Origin: Flectonema sp. DT1601
Lineage: Eukaryota; Euglenozoa; Diplonemea; Diplonemida; Diplonemidae
DNA: 64,000 bases
Direction of reading: 5' to 3'
Assembly (NCBI GenBank): GCA_964019425.1
Contig: OZ025790.1
Coordinates: 930,001-994,000 of the forward strand
This document shows positions 42,303 to 52,789 of this stretch, piece by piece. Each line of letters starts with the position of its first letter. Positions within the stretch are counted from its first letter, which is position 1. A program made the translations under genes and the position numbers. The notes below the pieces were generated by a model. It did no database searches. It had not been told where the DNA came from and saw only the letters and a program-made list of their open reading frames with translations.

Positions 42303-42504
42303 GAAAAAAAATGAGATCGCAAAAAAAAAAAAGGAAAAGAAAAGAAAAAGAAAATTGGCTTTGGTTTGTGCATGTAATTAAAAAAAGATTTTACGCACAC
42401 GCGCCGCCCTAAAAATACACAAAAAGAGAGGTGTTTTCCAAAAAAAAAAAAAAAATACAAGAACCTACAAAACGTAAATGAACTTACAAACTGGTAAGTT
42501 TGTC

Positions 42505-45500
42505 TCAAGTTTCAATGTGCGACAATGCCCGATGTCGAGAAGTGGTCGACCTCCTGTAACGAGAAGGAGGTCTGTCATTGAATTGATTTCGTAATGACGA
42601 TGAGAATAAATCCACAGAAGTAAGTGACCTCTTTCGATACTTCCCCAACTCACGAACAGTATTAGATCGATACCTTGAAGTGCTTAAGGAAGGATTGCTT
42701 ATGGAAGGACTGTTATTAAAAGAGTCATTCAAAGAACTAACAGAAGAAGTTAAGAAATTTGGTTGCAAGAAATCTGCCGACAACGGAGCGCATATAGCCG
42801 GGTCCATTCTATAAGAGTCATTAAGTAGTACCAACTCCTCGGGTGATTCTGTTGAAGTATCAAGTTGCTCCATTTCAGAGAACTCTTTCTTTTTAAAATG
42901 ACCGCAGACATCAATTATCCAAGTCGTGACTTCGTATAAAATCCTCACGAGTGACGCTATACAAGCAATCGTTAAAAAAACGTATCCCATTTTCATTCCG
43001 ACATGGTTCATATCCTCAGCAATAAAACCCACAGTCATTAACCACAGTCCTACCATTGGCGCTCCAGCTGTAACGTATACTAAATGGTTCAGAAACCTAG
43101 GAATGAATGGTTTTAACGTAAGTGCTGAAAGCAAATAAAGTCCCATGACAGCACTAATGATTCCGGTCTTGACTGCGCATTGGGTCCATGAATTTGCACG
43201 GATGATCGTCATAAGCGCCAGGGGGAAGACATAGCCAAGTTCTACAAGTACGTAGCGTCCGTTTCTGAAGAAACCTTTGTTTTCATCGTAGTAATCGAAT
43301 AGCAGTCCCATTCTTTTTACAAAAAAACCTTCAGTAGATTGCCACGTGCTGGTTCCTAAGAAATATCTCGTTTTCCAGCCTATGCTACTGGGGTTGGGAT
43401 TGCTGCAGAATTTCGCTCTGAATGTTTTGTCTCTGCCAAGTGATGCAACACCTGATACAAAGATCACAACGGCAAACAAACCCACAAATGACACCACAAT
43501 GAACACACTATGCCCACGTGGATATATCAACAATTCACCAGCTGCCATAAAAACACCAGGTAATAAGTATGCTGGAACTAACACGATATTCGACGGAAAT
43601 CTAAAGGACGCACAGGCAGCTTGGTATTGAAGTTTTCTGGCAGCGGGTGTGTCCGAAGGTACCTTGAACCGAAAAATTAAATAAGGTAGAAAGGCAAGAA
43701 AAAGTGACATAATAATAATAAGAATCACATTGCCTATTATTGCACCAGCGTGTGTTGACCCTAATATACGAAATTGGAGGGGGTGAATAGCCCATGAAAT
43801 ATCTTCCTCATCATGGATTCCATCTCCGTGAGTCTGATCTCCCATACAGTCAAATGCCTTCGCCAGATACAGAAGTCCGACAGCACCTGCAGAAGAACCT
43901 GACAGCACTCCTAATATTGCCAAACTTCCGCCAGCACCCTGGATCTGGGTCATCTTTTTCTGTGCTGCTTCCAGGTTTAGTTTTGCCTTTGACTTTTTCT
44001 CAATAACTAAAGTCTCTGTGACTGTTACACTGATTTTATCAGGCTTTTCCGGTGTAGATGTTGGCGGACATGGTGTTGTTACGTTTTGTGTCGAAGGAGT
44101 TGACGTCGTTGGAACAGGTGTCGGTGGCACTGGGGTTGTTGGCACACCTGTTGTTGGCACTGCTGTTGGTGGAACTGCCGTTGTTGGTACAGCTGTTGCT
44201 GGAACTGCTGTTGTTGGAACACCTGTTGTTGGCACCGTCGTTGTTGGTACAGCTGTTGTTGGTACAGCTGTTGCTGGAACTGCTGTTGTCGGCACCGTCG
44301 TTGCTGGCACCGTCGTTGTTGGCACTGCTGTTGTAGGAACTGCTGTTGTTGGTGCAGCTGTTGTTGGTACACCTGTTGCTGGAACTGCTGTTGTTGGAAC
44401 ACCTGTTGTTGGCACCGTCGTTGTTGGTACAGCTGTTGTTGGAACTGCTGTTGTCGGCACCGTCGTTGCTGGCACCGTCGTTGTTGGCACTGCTGTTGTA
44501 GGAACTGCTGTTGTTGGTGCAGCTGTTGTTGGTACAGCTGTTGCTGGAACTGCTGTTGTCGGCACCGTCGTTGCTGGCACCGTCGTTGTTGGCACTGCTG
44601 TTGTAGGAACTGCTGTTGTTGGTGCAGCTGTTGTTGGTACAGCTGTTGCTGGAACTGCTGTTGTCGGCACCGTCGTTGCTGGCACCGTCGTTGTTGGCAC
44701 TGCTGTTGTAGGAACTGCTGTTGTAGGAACTGCTGTTGTTGGCACACCTGTTGCTGGAACTGCTGTTGTTGGCACCGTCGTTGTTGGTACCGTCGTTGTT
44801 GGTGCAGCTGTTGTTGGCACTGCTGTTGCTGGAACTGCTGTTGTTGGCACACCTGTTGCTGGAACTGCTGTTGTTGGCACCGTCGTTGTTGGTGCAGCTG
44901 TTGTTGGCACTGCTGTTGCTGGAACTGCTGTTGTTGGTACCGTCGTTGTTGGTGCAGCTGTTGTTGGCACTGCTGTTGCTGGCACTGCTGTTGCTGGAAC
45001 TGCTGTTGCTGGAACTGCTGTTGTTGGTACCGTCGTTGTTGGTGCAGCTGTTGTTGGCACTGCTGTTGGTGGAACTGCCGTTGTTGGTACAGCTGTTGCT
45101 GGAACAGCTGTTGTTGGCACACCTGTTGGCGGAACTGCTGTTGCTGGAACTGCTGTTGTTGGCACCGTCGTTGTTGGTACCGTCGTTGTTGGTACCGTCG
45201 TTGTTGGTACAGCTGTTGTTGGTACAGCTGTTGTTGGCACACCCGTTGGTGGTACTGCCGTTGGTGGAATCGCTGTTGGTGGAACTGCTGTTGGCACTGC
45301 CGTTGGTGGGATTGCGGTTGGTGGCACCGCTGTTGGCGGGATTGCCGTTGGTGGAATCGCTGTTGGTGGGATTGCAGTTGGTGGAACTGCTGTTGGTGGA
45401 ACTGCTGTTGGTGGAATTGCCGTTGGTGGCACTGCCGTTGGTGGAATCGCTGTTGGTGGAACTGCCGTTGGTGGAACTGCTGTTGGTGGAATCGCTGTTG

Positions 45501-47595
45501 GCGGAATTGCCGTTGGTGGCACTGCCGTTGGTGGAATCGCTGTTGGCGGGATTGCCGTTGGTGGCACACCCGTTGGTGGCACCGCTGTTGGCGGGATTGC
45601 AGTTGGTGGGATTGCTGTTGGTGGGATTGCCGTTGGTGGAATCGCTGTTGGCGGGATTGCCGTTGGTGGAATTGCGGTTGGAGGAATCGCTGTTGGCGGA
45701 ATTGCCGTTGGTGGCACACCCGTTGATGGCACCGCTGTTGGCGGGATTGCCGTTGGTGGAATTGCAGTTGGTGGGATTGCGGTTGGTGGAATCGCTGTTG
45801 GCGGAATTGCCGTTGGTGGCACCGCTGTTGGCGGGATTGCCGTTGGTGGAATTGCAGTTGGTGGGACCGCTGTTGGCGGAATTGCCGTTGGTGGCACACC
45901 CGTTGATGGCACCGCTGTTGGCGGGATTGCCGTTGGTGGAATTGCGGTTGGAGGAATCGCTGTTGGCGGAATTGCCGTTGGTGGCACACCCGTTGATGGC
46001 ACCGCTGTTGGCGGGATTGCCGTTGGTGGAATTGCAGTTGGTGGGATTGCCGTTGGTGGGATCGCTGTTGGCGGAATTGCCGTTGGTGGCACCGCTGTTG
46101 GCGGGATTGCCGTTGGTGGAATTGCAGTTGGTGGGATTGCCGTTGGTGGGATCGCTGTTGGTGGAATTGCCGTTGGTGGCACCGCTGTTGGCGGGATTGC
46201 CGTTGGTGGAATTGCAGTTGGTGGGATTGCCGTTGGTGGGATCGCTGTTGGCGGGATTGCCGTTGGTGGAATTGCAGTTGGTGGGATTGCGGTTGGTGGA
46301 ATTGCTGTTGGCGGAATTGCCGTTGGTGGCATTGCCGTTGGTGGAATCGCTGTTGGCGGAATTGCCGTTGGTGGCACTGCTGTTGGTGGAATCGCTGTTG
46401 GTGGAATCGCTGTTGGCGGGATTGCCGTTGGTGGAATTGCAGTTGGTGGGATTGCCGTTGGTGGAATCGCTGTTGGCGGAATTGCTGTTGGTGGAACTGC
46501 TGTTGGCGCAGTTGGCGCTGCGGTTGGCGGTGTAGCAACTGCTAACAAGTTAGCTGAACACGCACCCGCCACGCACCAAACTGGTCGCAAGTCTCCCACG
46601 AAGGTGTTGATAAAACAAGATTGATCCGCACTACACGACAGAGAACAAATTTCCGTTGTTACAGTACCCGGACACTTGAAAGTTGCAGAAGAGCAAGAGT
46701 TCTGATGTTCACAAGAAAAAGAACACAGCTCTGCCTTTACGCAAAGAAACGAAGAGCTCTTACACGACAGTTCTGAATTACAAACCACATCGACTGAAGA
46801 ACTCCTTCCAAAGACACCAAGCATATTTTTGCAGGACTGATCACCGGTACAAGACAGGGAATGAGTACCAGTGGTGTCAATTGATACAGGCTTTATTCTA
46901 GCAGATAGACATGACGATGACCCACTACATGAAATATCACACTGTCCACTACCTGGACAAAAGATTTCACTGTCGTAACAAGACTGGACTGCAGAACAAG
47001 TGATTGAACAACTATCATCGTGGGGACAATTAATGTCAGATAGCTCACATGAATTCGGTGCAACACATGACATTGTTAAAGAACCTGATGAAGAGCTATT
47101 CGTTACCCTAGTTCTGTAACAAGATTTTTGATCATTGCAATCCACATTGCAACTACCAGGTTTATCAGGGCAAGGTATTCTTAATCGGTCACAAGCCCTG
47201 TCACGATCACATGTTACTACTAAGGAACCAGTACTTGTAGTAGTGTGATGGTTCATGTCTAGAGTATTACTGCATCCTTCATTACCGCAGTAGAGTGCTG
47301 TTGCACCCGTCTTTGGCATATTAAAAGTCGTTCTGTGACAACTTCTTCTGTCAGTACAAGTTAGCCCACAAGTACCTGTCTCTCCACAATTATAGACCAT
47401 ATCTCTACAGGAGGAATCACCCGTACAAGTCACATCACAATTCTGAGCAATTCCACAAGTCACTACGCAGTTTACACAGTTGTTTGCTGGATTACAATCG
47501 AGAACACCACCAGTTGTTAGTAAGTCGATAGTACAGCAGTCGATAATGGGGAGTAACAAACACATTATCAGAATTACCTGTCTATGATTAGCCAT
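42505..47595 (-). CDS. Large surface protein: Cys-rich ectodomain, PPTAI/PTTAV tandem repeats, multi-pass C-terminus
   Basis: A single exon of 1696 residues from ATG 47595 (an in-frame ATG at 47652 lies in A/T-rich sequence). A signal peptide (VILIMCLLLPIIDCC) leads to about 340 residues with repeated CxxxC and SC pairs, such as CDVTCTGDSSC, CGLTCTDRRSC, CSITCSAVQSC and CDISCSGSSSC, i.e. about eight related modules. Residues about 370-1165 are a five-residue Pro/Thr repeat: PPTAI units near the N-side, PTTAV/PATAV/PTTTV units on the other side, expected to be heavily O-glycosylated and extended. Then come a linker with KSKAKLNLEAAQKKM, about seven hydrophobic segments (for example IIGNVILIIIMSLFLAFLPY, VFIVVSFVGLFAVVIFVSGV), and a Ser-rich cytosolic tail. 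The plan (sensor head, mucin-like stalk, membrane bundle) suggests a surface receptor or adhesin. I do not recognise the family. Confidence 0.85.
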   Translation of the reverse strand: MANHRQVILIMCLLLPIIDCCTIDLLTTGGVLDCNPANNCVNCVVTCGIAQNCDVTCTGDSSCRDMVYNCGETGTCGLTCTDRRSCHRTTFNMPKTGATALYCGNEGCSNTLDMNHHTTTSTGSLVVTCDRDRACDRLRIPCPDKPGSCNVDCNDQKSCYRTRVTNSSSSGSLTMSCVAPNSCELSDINCPHDDSCSITCSAVQSCYDSEIFCPGSGQCDISCSGSSSCLSARIKPVSIDTTGTHSLSCTGDQSCKNMLGVFGRSSSVDVVCNSELSCKSSSFLCVKAELCSFSCEHQNSCSSATFKCPGTVTTEICSLSCSADQSCFINTFVGDLRPVWCVAGACSANLLAVATPPTAAPTAPTAVPPTAIPPTAIPPTAIPPTAIPPTAIPPTAIPPTAIPPTAVPPTAIPPTAIPPTAMPPTAIPPTAIPPTAIPPTAIPPTAIPPTAIPPTAIPPTAIPPTAIPPTAVPPTAIPPTAIPPTAIPPTAIPPTAIPPTAVPPTAIPPTAIPPTAIPPTAIPPTAIPPTAVPSTGVPPTAIPPTAIPPTAIPPTAIPPTAVPSTGVPPTAIPPTAVPPTAIPPTAIPPTAVPPTAIPPTAIPPTAIPPTAIPPTAIPPTAVPSTGVPPTAIPPTAIPPTAIPPTAIPPTAIPPTAIPPTAIPPTAIPPTAVPPTGVPPTAIPPTAIPPTAVPPTAIPPTAIPPTAVPPTAVPPTAIPPTAVPPTAIPPTAVPPTAVPPTAIPPTAIPPTAIPPTAVPPTAIPPTAVPTAVPPTAIPPTAVPPTGVPTTAVPTTAVPTTTVPTTTVPTTTVPTTAVPATAVPPTGVPTTAVPATAVPTTAVPPTAVPTTAAPTTTVPTTAVPATAVPATAVPATAVPTTAAPTTTVPTTAVPATAVPTTAAPTTTVPTTAVPATGVPTTAVPATAVPTTAAPTTTVPTTTVPTTAVPATGVPTTAVPTTAVPTTAVPTTTVPATTVPTTAVPATAVPTTAAPTTAVPTTAVPTTTVPATTVPTTAVPATAVPTTAAPTTAVPTTAVPTTTVPATTVPTTAVPTTAVPTTTVPTTGVPTTAVPATGVPTTAAPTTAVPTTAVPTTTVPATTVPTTAVPATAVPTTAVPTTTVPTTGVPTTAVPATAVPTTAVPPTAVPTTGVPTTPVPPTPVPTTSTPSTQNVTTPCPPTSTPEKPDKISVTVTETLVIEKKSKAKLNLEAAQKKMTQIQGAGGSLAILGVLSGSSAGAVGLLYLAKAFDCMGDQTHGDGIHDEEDISWAIHPLQFRILGSTHAGAIIGNVILIIIMSLFLAFLPYLIFRFKVPSDTPAARKLQYQAACASFRFPSNIVLVPAYLLPGVFMAAGELLIYPRGHSVFIVVSFVGLFAVVIFVSGVASLGRDKTFRAKFCSNPNPSSIGWKTRYFLGTSTWQSTEGFFVKRMGLLFDYYDENKGFFRNGRYVLVELGYVFPLALMTIIRANSWTQCAVKTGIISAVMGLYLLSALTLKPFIPRFLNHLVYVTAGAPMVGLWLMTVGFIAEDMNHVGMKMGYVFLTIACIASLVRILYEVTTWIIDVCGHFKKKEFSEMEQLDTSTESPEELVLLNDSYRMDPAICAPLSADFLQPNFLTSSVSSLNDSFNNSPSISNPSLSTSRYRSNTVRELGKYRKRSLTSVDLFSSSLRNQFNDRPPSRYRRSTTSRHRALSHIET
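44100..46545 (-). repeat. 15-bp tandem repeat array inside the surface-protein gene
   Basis: About 160 tandem copies of a 15-bp unit, on the coding strand like CCACCAACAGC(A/G)ATT. Two blocks: 45240-46545 encodes mostly PPTAI/PPTAV; 44100-45240 encodes PTTAV, PATAV, PTTTV, PTTAA. Higher-order periods are visible: 105 bp (seven units) around 44430-44740, and 90 bp (six units) around 46020-46260. Because the unit is a multiple of three without stops in several frames, long shadow ORFs appear on both strands. The size is likely polymorphic. Confidence 0.95.
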
Positions 47596-47947
47596 TTCAC
47601 CTGGTCCTGTTTTGAAGAAATAAAATATACAAATATCCAAAATCCAACACACATCTATTCATATTACTAATTATTTTTGCACCCTTTTACAAAGGTCGTA
47701 CCAGAGTTGAAGTTAGGCGCCAAAAGCAGAACAGCAGTCATTCCGCTTATCTCATTGTTAAGGGGAATAAGAGGGGAGGGAGGGTAGTTTTTTTCATTTT
47801 TTTTTTTTATAAGCAAGGCGTGCATCAAGTCACGTGCGGATATCGTTCCCTGCGAATGGAATAGCGATCAGCTACCAAAAGAAATAGAATAATGTCCAGG
47901 GTACTACCAGTTCTATTATACACAACATTAAATATTAAATTTAACTT

Positions 47948-49248
47948 CTACTGGAACGAGACGCAATTCCACAACGACTCGAGTGTGACTCCGTCACGAA
48001 GCTTTTCTATTGCGAGACCCATCGCTGTTTTTTTTTTTTTTTTTTTTTTATCAACGCCATGACCCTAAACGCGCGTAAAGTTAAATATAATCATCAAAAA
48101 TAGGATATCAAGTAGACATTAAAGATGTGTCCGACGGAGAAGTACACAATATCAGTTAAAGGGACAAGGAATTTATAGAGGTTTAAATTTCACAAAAGAA
48201 AAAAAAAAATCAAATATTACATACAAGGTTCGAATACTGGTTTTCTGTCAGCATTCTTTTGACCACCATCGGCGTAGTATGCTGCAAAAGCATCAGTCGA
48301 ATCGTCGCCAATTATATTGATATTATCCTGAGCTGGGGCTTCAGTAACTTCACTTAGGGCGGCAGCGGGTTCTTCTGTTTTGAAATCAACTCCGAAAATT
48401 GGACTGACCGAATAAATACGATGAAGAGATGAAACTTCTTTGTGAACTTCTTGTAATTTCTCTGCTGGATCAACTCTGAATCCAAGAACATAAGATCCTG
48501 ACTGTCCGCTAGTTTCAATTACGAATGCCGGTCCGAACTTGGAATCACGAATTCGAACACTTTTTATTTGCAAATAAGGAATAGAAACATTGAAGTTCTC
48601 AGCAAGATTCGCAAACCAAACAACTCTAACGTTAGTAATGTAAAAAGTTCCTAAGTTTCCCTGGTCGGATGATAGATTCCAAACACCACTCGTCTTCGTC
48701 ATAACGTCCTCTTGAGGTAACAACAATAATTCTTTTTCTTTTATAATAGCACCGCGTAACTTTAAATCTCTATATAACTTCGAAGTCTCATACGCTCTGT
48801 GAACAGCTTGTACGGTTGTAAAGTGTCTGGGACTTCCCTTTACTAGATTTGTAAATATAAATTCAAAACGACTACTGTTAAACTTCGTTAAGACGTACAA
48901 GGCCTGAGTTGGTCCCCTAATTCTTGAATTGGCGGTGTGAATAGTAATCGAGAGGATACAGTTATATCCGATGGATAAATTGATTCGAACGTTTTTAGCG
49001 CAGCACCAGACAAGTCTCAAGTTAGACACAACTAATTGACCTTTTTCACCATTGTTACCCTTAGTGTCTTCTATAGAATCTATTGCATCGATACGGAACT
49101 CTCCTCTTCGCATCTCAAATTCTCTGTTGTGGTTGTTGGTTGTTGTTCTTATGATACTTGTTTTTTAAAAAAAAAAAAAAAAAACATACTGAGCTGGAAT
49201 GTCAAAACGGATCTCTCTGTCTTGCCAAATATAGTTCTCATCAGACAT
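47948..49248 (-). CDS. BBS5: BBSome subunit BBS5
   Basis: Exons 49248-49190, 49123-48225 and 48024-47948 give 344 residues (human 341). Both introns start GTATGT and end AACAG; the second is 200 nt, the longest intron in the window, with a 23-nt A-run. Exon 1 encodes [13 protein letters not shown], exon 2 the two PH-like (DUF1448) domains with [54 protein letters not shown] and [18 protein letters not shown], and exon 3 the C-terminal [17 protein letters not shown], so the whole protein is accounted for. BBS5 binds phosphoinositides in the BBSome coat that moves membrane proteins in and out of cilia. Its presence shows the organism builds a cilium or flagellum. Confidence 0.97.
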
Positions 49249-49256
49249 ATGTAATT

Positions 49257-49290
<34 letters not shown>

Positions 49291-50155
49291 CCCTCCTACT
49301 TTTGGGAGAAAGAAAAATAATAATAAAAACAAATTAACAGCAGGGTTGTTTTCAATCGCAGTGAATATTATTATTTTTTTTTTTTTTTTAACACAGCGGT
49401 TGGGAGCGCTGGTTTCACTCGCAGGGATTTTGTAAATATGAGAATTGCCTCAGTATTCCAAGACAACGAAAAAGAATATGGGGAAAAATTGAAAAGATGA
49501 AAACATTTTATTTTTTTTCATGGAGGGGGGTGAAATTACAAATAAAAAAAATAAAAATAGGGACCGCACGTTGTCAACATGCTGCCAACGAGAATAAAAG
49601 AGTGCCATATATTCCATTGAAGACACAGTAAATAAAGAACACCTATCCTTCTCCGTGAACCAATTATCCTTTTTTTTTTTTTTTTTTTCTTTTTTCTTTC
49701 CTTCCTCCGCAATGATAAAAGGTAACTAAAGAGGGGGGAAAACAGCGTAACAAAAAGAAAAAAAAAGGGAAAAAAAAACGAAAAAAAGATAGAAATCTGC
49801 TTGCTGTTACAACACACAACCGGGTGTGAATTTTTTTTTTAAAGTTGTATTCCTTTTAAGATACAAAAAGGGACTGACTACCAGTACCAAAAAATATGTT
49901 AAAAGAAAGTTAAGAGCTATTTTAATGAAGTCAACGTACAATTCAGCTAAAGAGGAGACCCGAGTGCAAAAAAAGAGAAAAAAAGAGAAAAAAACTGCAG
50001 TTTCGGGTAAGAAAATTACCGCAAGTTTTTTTTTAAGGGGCGTTAATAGCTGGAAGAAGGGAGTAAAGGAAAAAAAAAAAGTGCGACAACAGAATAGATG
50101 CGGTTCTGATGCTAATCTATGTTACAATGATTGCAGTATGATGTGTGTTGTTATT
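49249..50155. other. A/T-run-rich spacer
   Basis: Spacer between BBS5 and the 3' end of IFRD. T-runs at 49261-49287, 49375-49389 and 49672-49688 and long Lys/Phe-coding runs. Open frames here are homopolymer artefacts. Nothing else is recognised. Confidence 0.55.
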
Positions 50156-51431
50156 TCACACGTAATCTTCGTCACAACCAAATTTATTTTGAATTGCTCT
50201 GCTTGATTTCTTATGGTCTTTTACTGTCTTCAATTTGCTCTTCTCACGACCGACTTCGGCGTTTGTTTTCTTTTGCGCAGTTGTAAGTTTGGCAACTTTA
50301 CCACCGAGAGGGATGTGGGATATCGCGAGCAGACGTCTAACCGAGGATGATATTGCGAGGTACGGGAGTAGTCCAGATTTCACGGTGTTGCGGACCCACT
50401 CTAATTGGATGACTTCTCCCCAGCCTTCAAAGTCAAGAGATTTTCCGTTTACCTTAACTTGTTCTGAAGGAGAATCGTTTTCTTCAACAGTCGCTTGAAC
50501 TTTTCTAGCAGACTCCTTCTTATCTTTTCTGAGTTGTTTGTTAACACTTCGATCAGATTCTCCAATCATTTCTGTTAGTGTTTCGAGAATTTCTTTTTTC
50601 CCCAAACCCGCAGGTGGTTTTCCAGTTTTTTTATAACAATGCTCATACAAGAATCCGATGCTTTCTAAAGCAGCTGTTGAGATATCATAGTACTCTGAAG
50701 AAACCATTCTGAGAACTTTATGACCTGCCTCAACAAGTAATGTATCATCGTCTTCGTAAGTGTATAAAAGAGTCCATTTTGATAGAGCTTCTGACACAAC
50801 TTCTGGACTGGTGTTTGATAATTTTTTATTCCAAAGTTCGAGTAAAATGGTTGGGAAATCATCGTCAATGTCGAGATCCAAGTGAGGATCAGTCAAGTAG
50901 CAGACAGTTAAGAACCGAATAGCTTCGATCTGTTCTTCACACGCTCCTGTTTTTAAAACTGGAACTGCTGACCTGGATACAGATTGTGTGAATTCGTCAT
51001 CTGCAAAAAATAAAACCGCCGAAGATGCAGTTTTTAGTGCTGAACAGGTCTCGTCTTCCTTTCCATTTCTTATCGATTTTGATAAGTGAATGCATAATGG
51101 TTGAGATTGTTTTATTAATAAAGATGATAAGTGGGGTTTCTTATGCATAGTTCTCCTCAATTCCTTTAATGCGTCTAATCTATTGGAGGCACTTTTTGCT
51201 GACAGTTCTTCAACCTGTTCACAGAATTCATCGAAATCGATTGTTTCGTCTTCTTCCTCTGCCGCTCCAGCACCAATAGATCTGGTTGGTTGATGTTTTT
51301 TTTTTTTTTTTTGTCATGTGCTTAAATAAAAATAATACATACCCGGACATCAGAGATCCTTCTTCGCCATCACTCTCTCCGAATTTTTCTTCAGCCTGTC
51401 TCTTGTCTCTATCTCTCCTTTTCTTACCCAT
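50156..51431 (-). CDS. Interferon-related developmental regulator (IFRD) family protein
   Basis: Exons 51431-51343 and 51281-50156 give 404 residues; intron GTATGT...ACCAG with an A14 run. The N-terminus is Lys/Arg-rich (MGKKRRDRDKRQ), followed by an acidic patch and an ARM/HEAT-like helical domain: FCEQVEELSAKSASNRLDALKELRR, AVLFFADDEF, EQIEAIRFLTVCYL, and EYYDISTAALESIGFLYEHC. The C-terminal domain has the IFRD phrase VNGKSLDFEGWGEVIQLEWVR. Human IFRD1 is about 450 residues. The family is implicated in translation and ribosome-state sensing and in transcriptional co-regulation; which applies here is unknown. Confidence 0.88.
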
Positions 51432-52789
51432 CTTAAATTTAATTAACTAACTTGGCTAGGCTGAGGTTTTTAGTAGAGGGGAAAAAGAAATGAAAAATAT
51501 ATTTCCAAAAAAAAAAAAATCAAGTTTGTCAAAGTTAGCTAATATGGCGAAGCTTAACTTAACCTTTTGAAGTAACCACCGACTGCTTTGTTTGTTCTGA
51601 AGGAGGGGGAAGGAGATCTTAGTTTCAGGCTATGTACATTAAACAAAAGATAAGAGTAACCTTGTTTGTTTGTTTTTTTTTCTTTTTTTCTTTGCAAAAA
51701 ATGGTAGAAATGATTTAATTTGAACCAACCAACCTAACATCACAAATATTAAACTAACATTACCATGCTGGTCAGAACCTGAAGTATTGTCCTCTCTCTC
51801 TCTCTCTTTTTTTTTTTTTTTTTTCCCCCTCCTTTTTTTTTTCCCTTCTTCACTACGATACTACACAAGGTAAGAAGTAACTGAACGCAAAACAAAAGAC
51901 GAGTTCTCTACATTTCTAAAATATGAAATGAATTGAAAAAAAAAAAGAAGGGAAAAAAAAAAATTAAGGAGCGCAATTGTCAGGGGAATAAATACTCCGA
52001 TAAATCTCTCTCTCCATTCAGCACAGAAAATGATCACTATAATGATAAAAACTTTTCGGAATTTTTTTGTTTTTTTTGTATTCTTTTTTTTTTTTTTTTT
52101 TTTTTTTGAGACAACTATGGAAAAAAACAAAGGCTAGAAAACCAAATTACAGTGTCGTCTAAACAGTTTTTTTTTTTTTTTTTTTTTCCTGCCACTACCG
52201 AACAGCAGTGGTAATAGGCTCAGAACAGAATAAACAAGAGGCAATGTTATATCATTCACCTCGTCTGAGAGTCGACCTCTCAGAATACCTCTCATCGGTG
52301 ACCCGCTCAGTCAAGTTCGTAACTCATTCCTGTTTGTGAATAGTAGTGATATTATGTGCTGAATATGAGACATGAATAAAACAGAGAGATGAAAACAGAG
52401 TACCCCCCTACTCCTTTTTTGTAGGATTTTTTTAAGTGCTGACAAGCACAGAATAAAGGGAAAAAAAAAAAAAAGAATCGATCGGGGAAACAACGTAACG
52501 GGGGAAAAAAAAAAAGGGGGGGGAAAAGAGGGAAAAAGAAACAATAATTCTATTCCTCCTCTTCCCATTATAAGACAAAACAGGTTGTTGCCCCCCCACG
52601 GAATCCAATTCCGTAGTAAAAACTAAGCTTCCAGGGGTCCAAGCCCGAGAGCCTTGTGTTGCCATTATTATTACTATAAACCTAGGTACGTGACTGAGGG
52701 AATAGTGAGTACAAAACTATGCCATTAGATGATTGGCTTTCAGTTTTTTTTTCTTTCTCCAAACCAGATTAAAAAGGGGGGAACCAAAC
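51432..52789. other. Spacer upstream of IFRD and downstream of EXOSC10
   Basis: About 1.35 kb with a (CT)n microsatellite at 51792-51808, T-runs (51809-51824, 52086-52107, 52167-52187) and A/G tracts. 52190-52330 is non-repetitive with more balanced composition but no frame, tRNA fold or snRNA signature that I recognise. Confidence 0.55.

Larger units (their letters stand above)
40405..42504. other. Cluster of dispersed repeats
   Basis: About 2.1 kb made largely of short repeats: family A at 40677-40779, 41754-41871 and 42181-42302; family G at 40917-40993 and 41903-42026; family I at 41002-41118; a GGCCACGTGAACGTAGTTGA fragment at 41276-41295; and two copies of CCGTTACAGCTTAAAATGGG near 41130 and 41470. 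No gene was seen. This is the densest repeat nest in the window and lies just downstream of the repeat-bearing surface protein gene. Confidence 0.7.

Noticed and set aside
44100-46545. CRISPR-like regular repeats
   Set aside because: Units are 15 bp with no spacers, lie in frame inside a eukaryotic gene, and there are no cas genes.
44018-46624. Long plus-strand frames (868 and 599 codons) and an 819-codon minus-strand alternative frame
   Set aside because: They are shadows of the 15-bp repeat, which lacks stops in several frames; they encode pure low-complexity and have no non-repeat domain.
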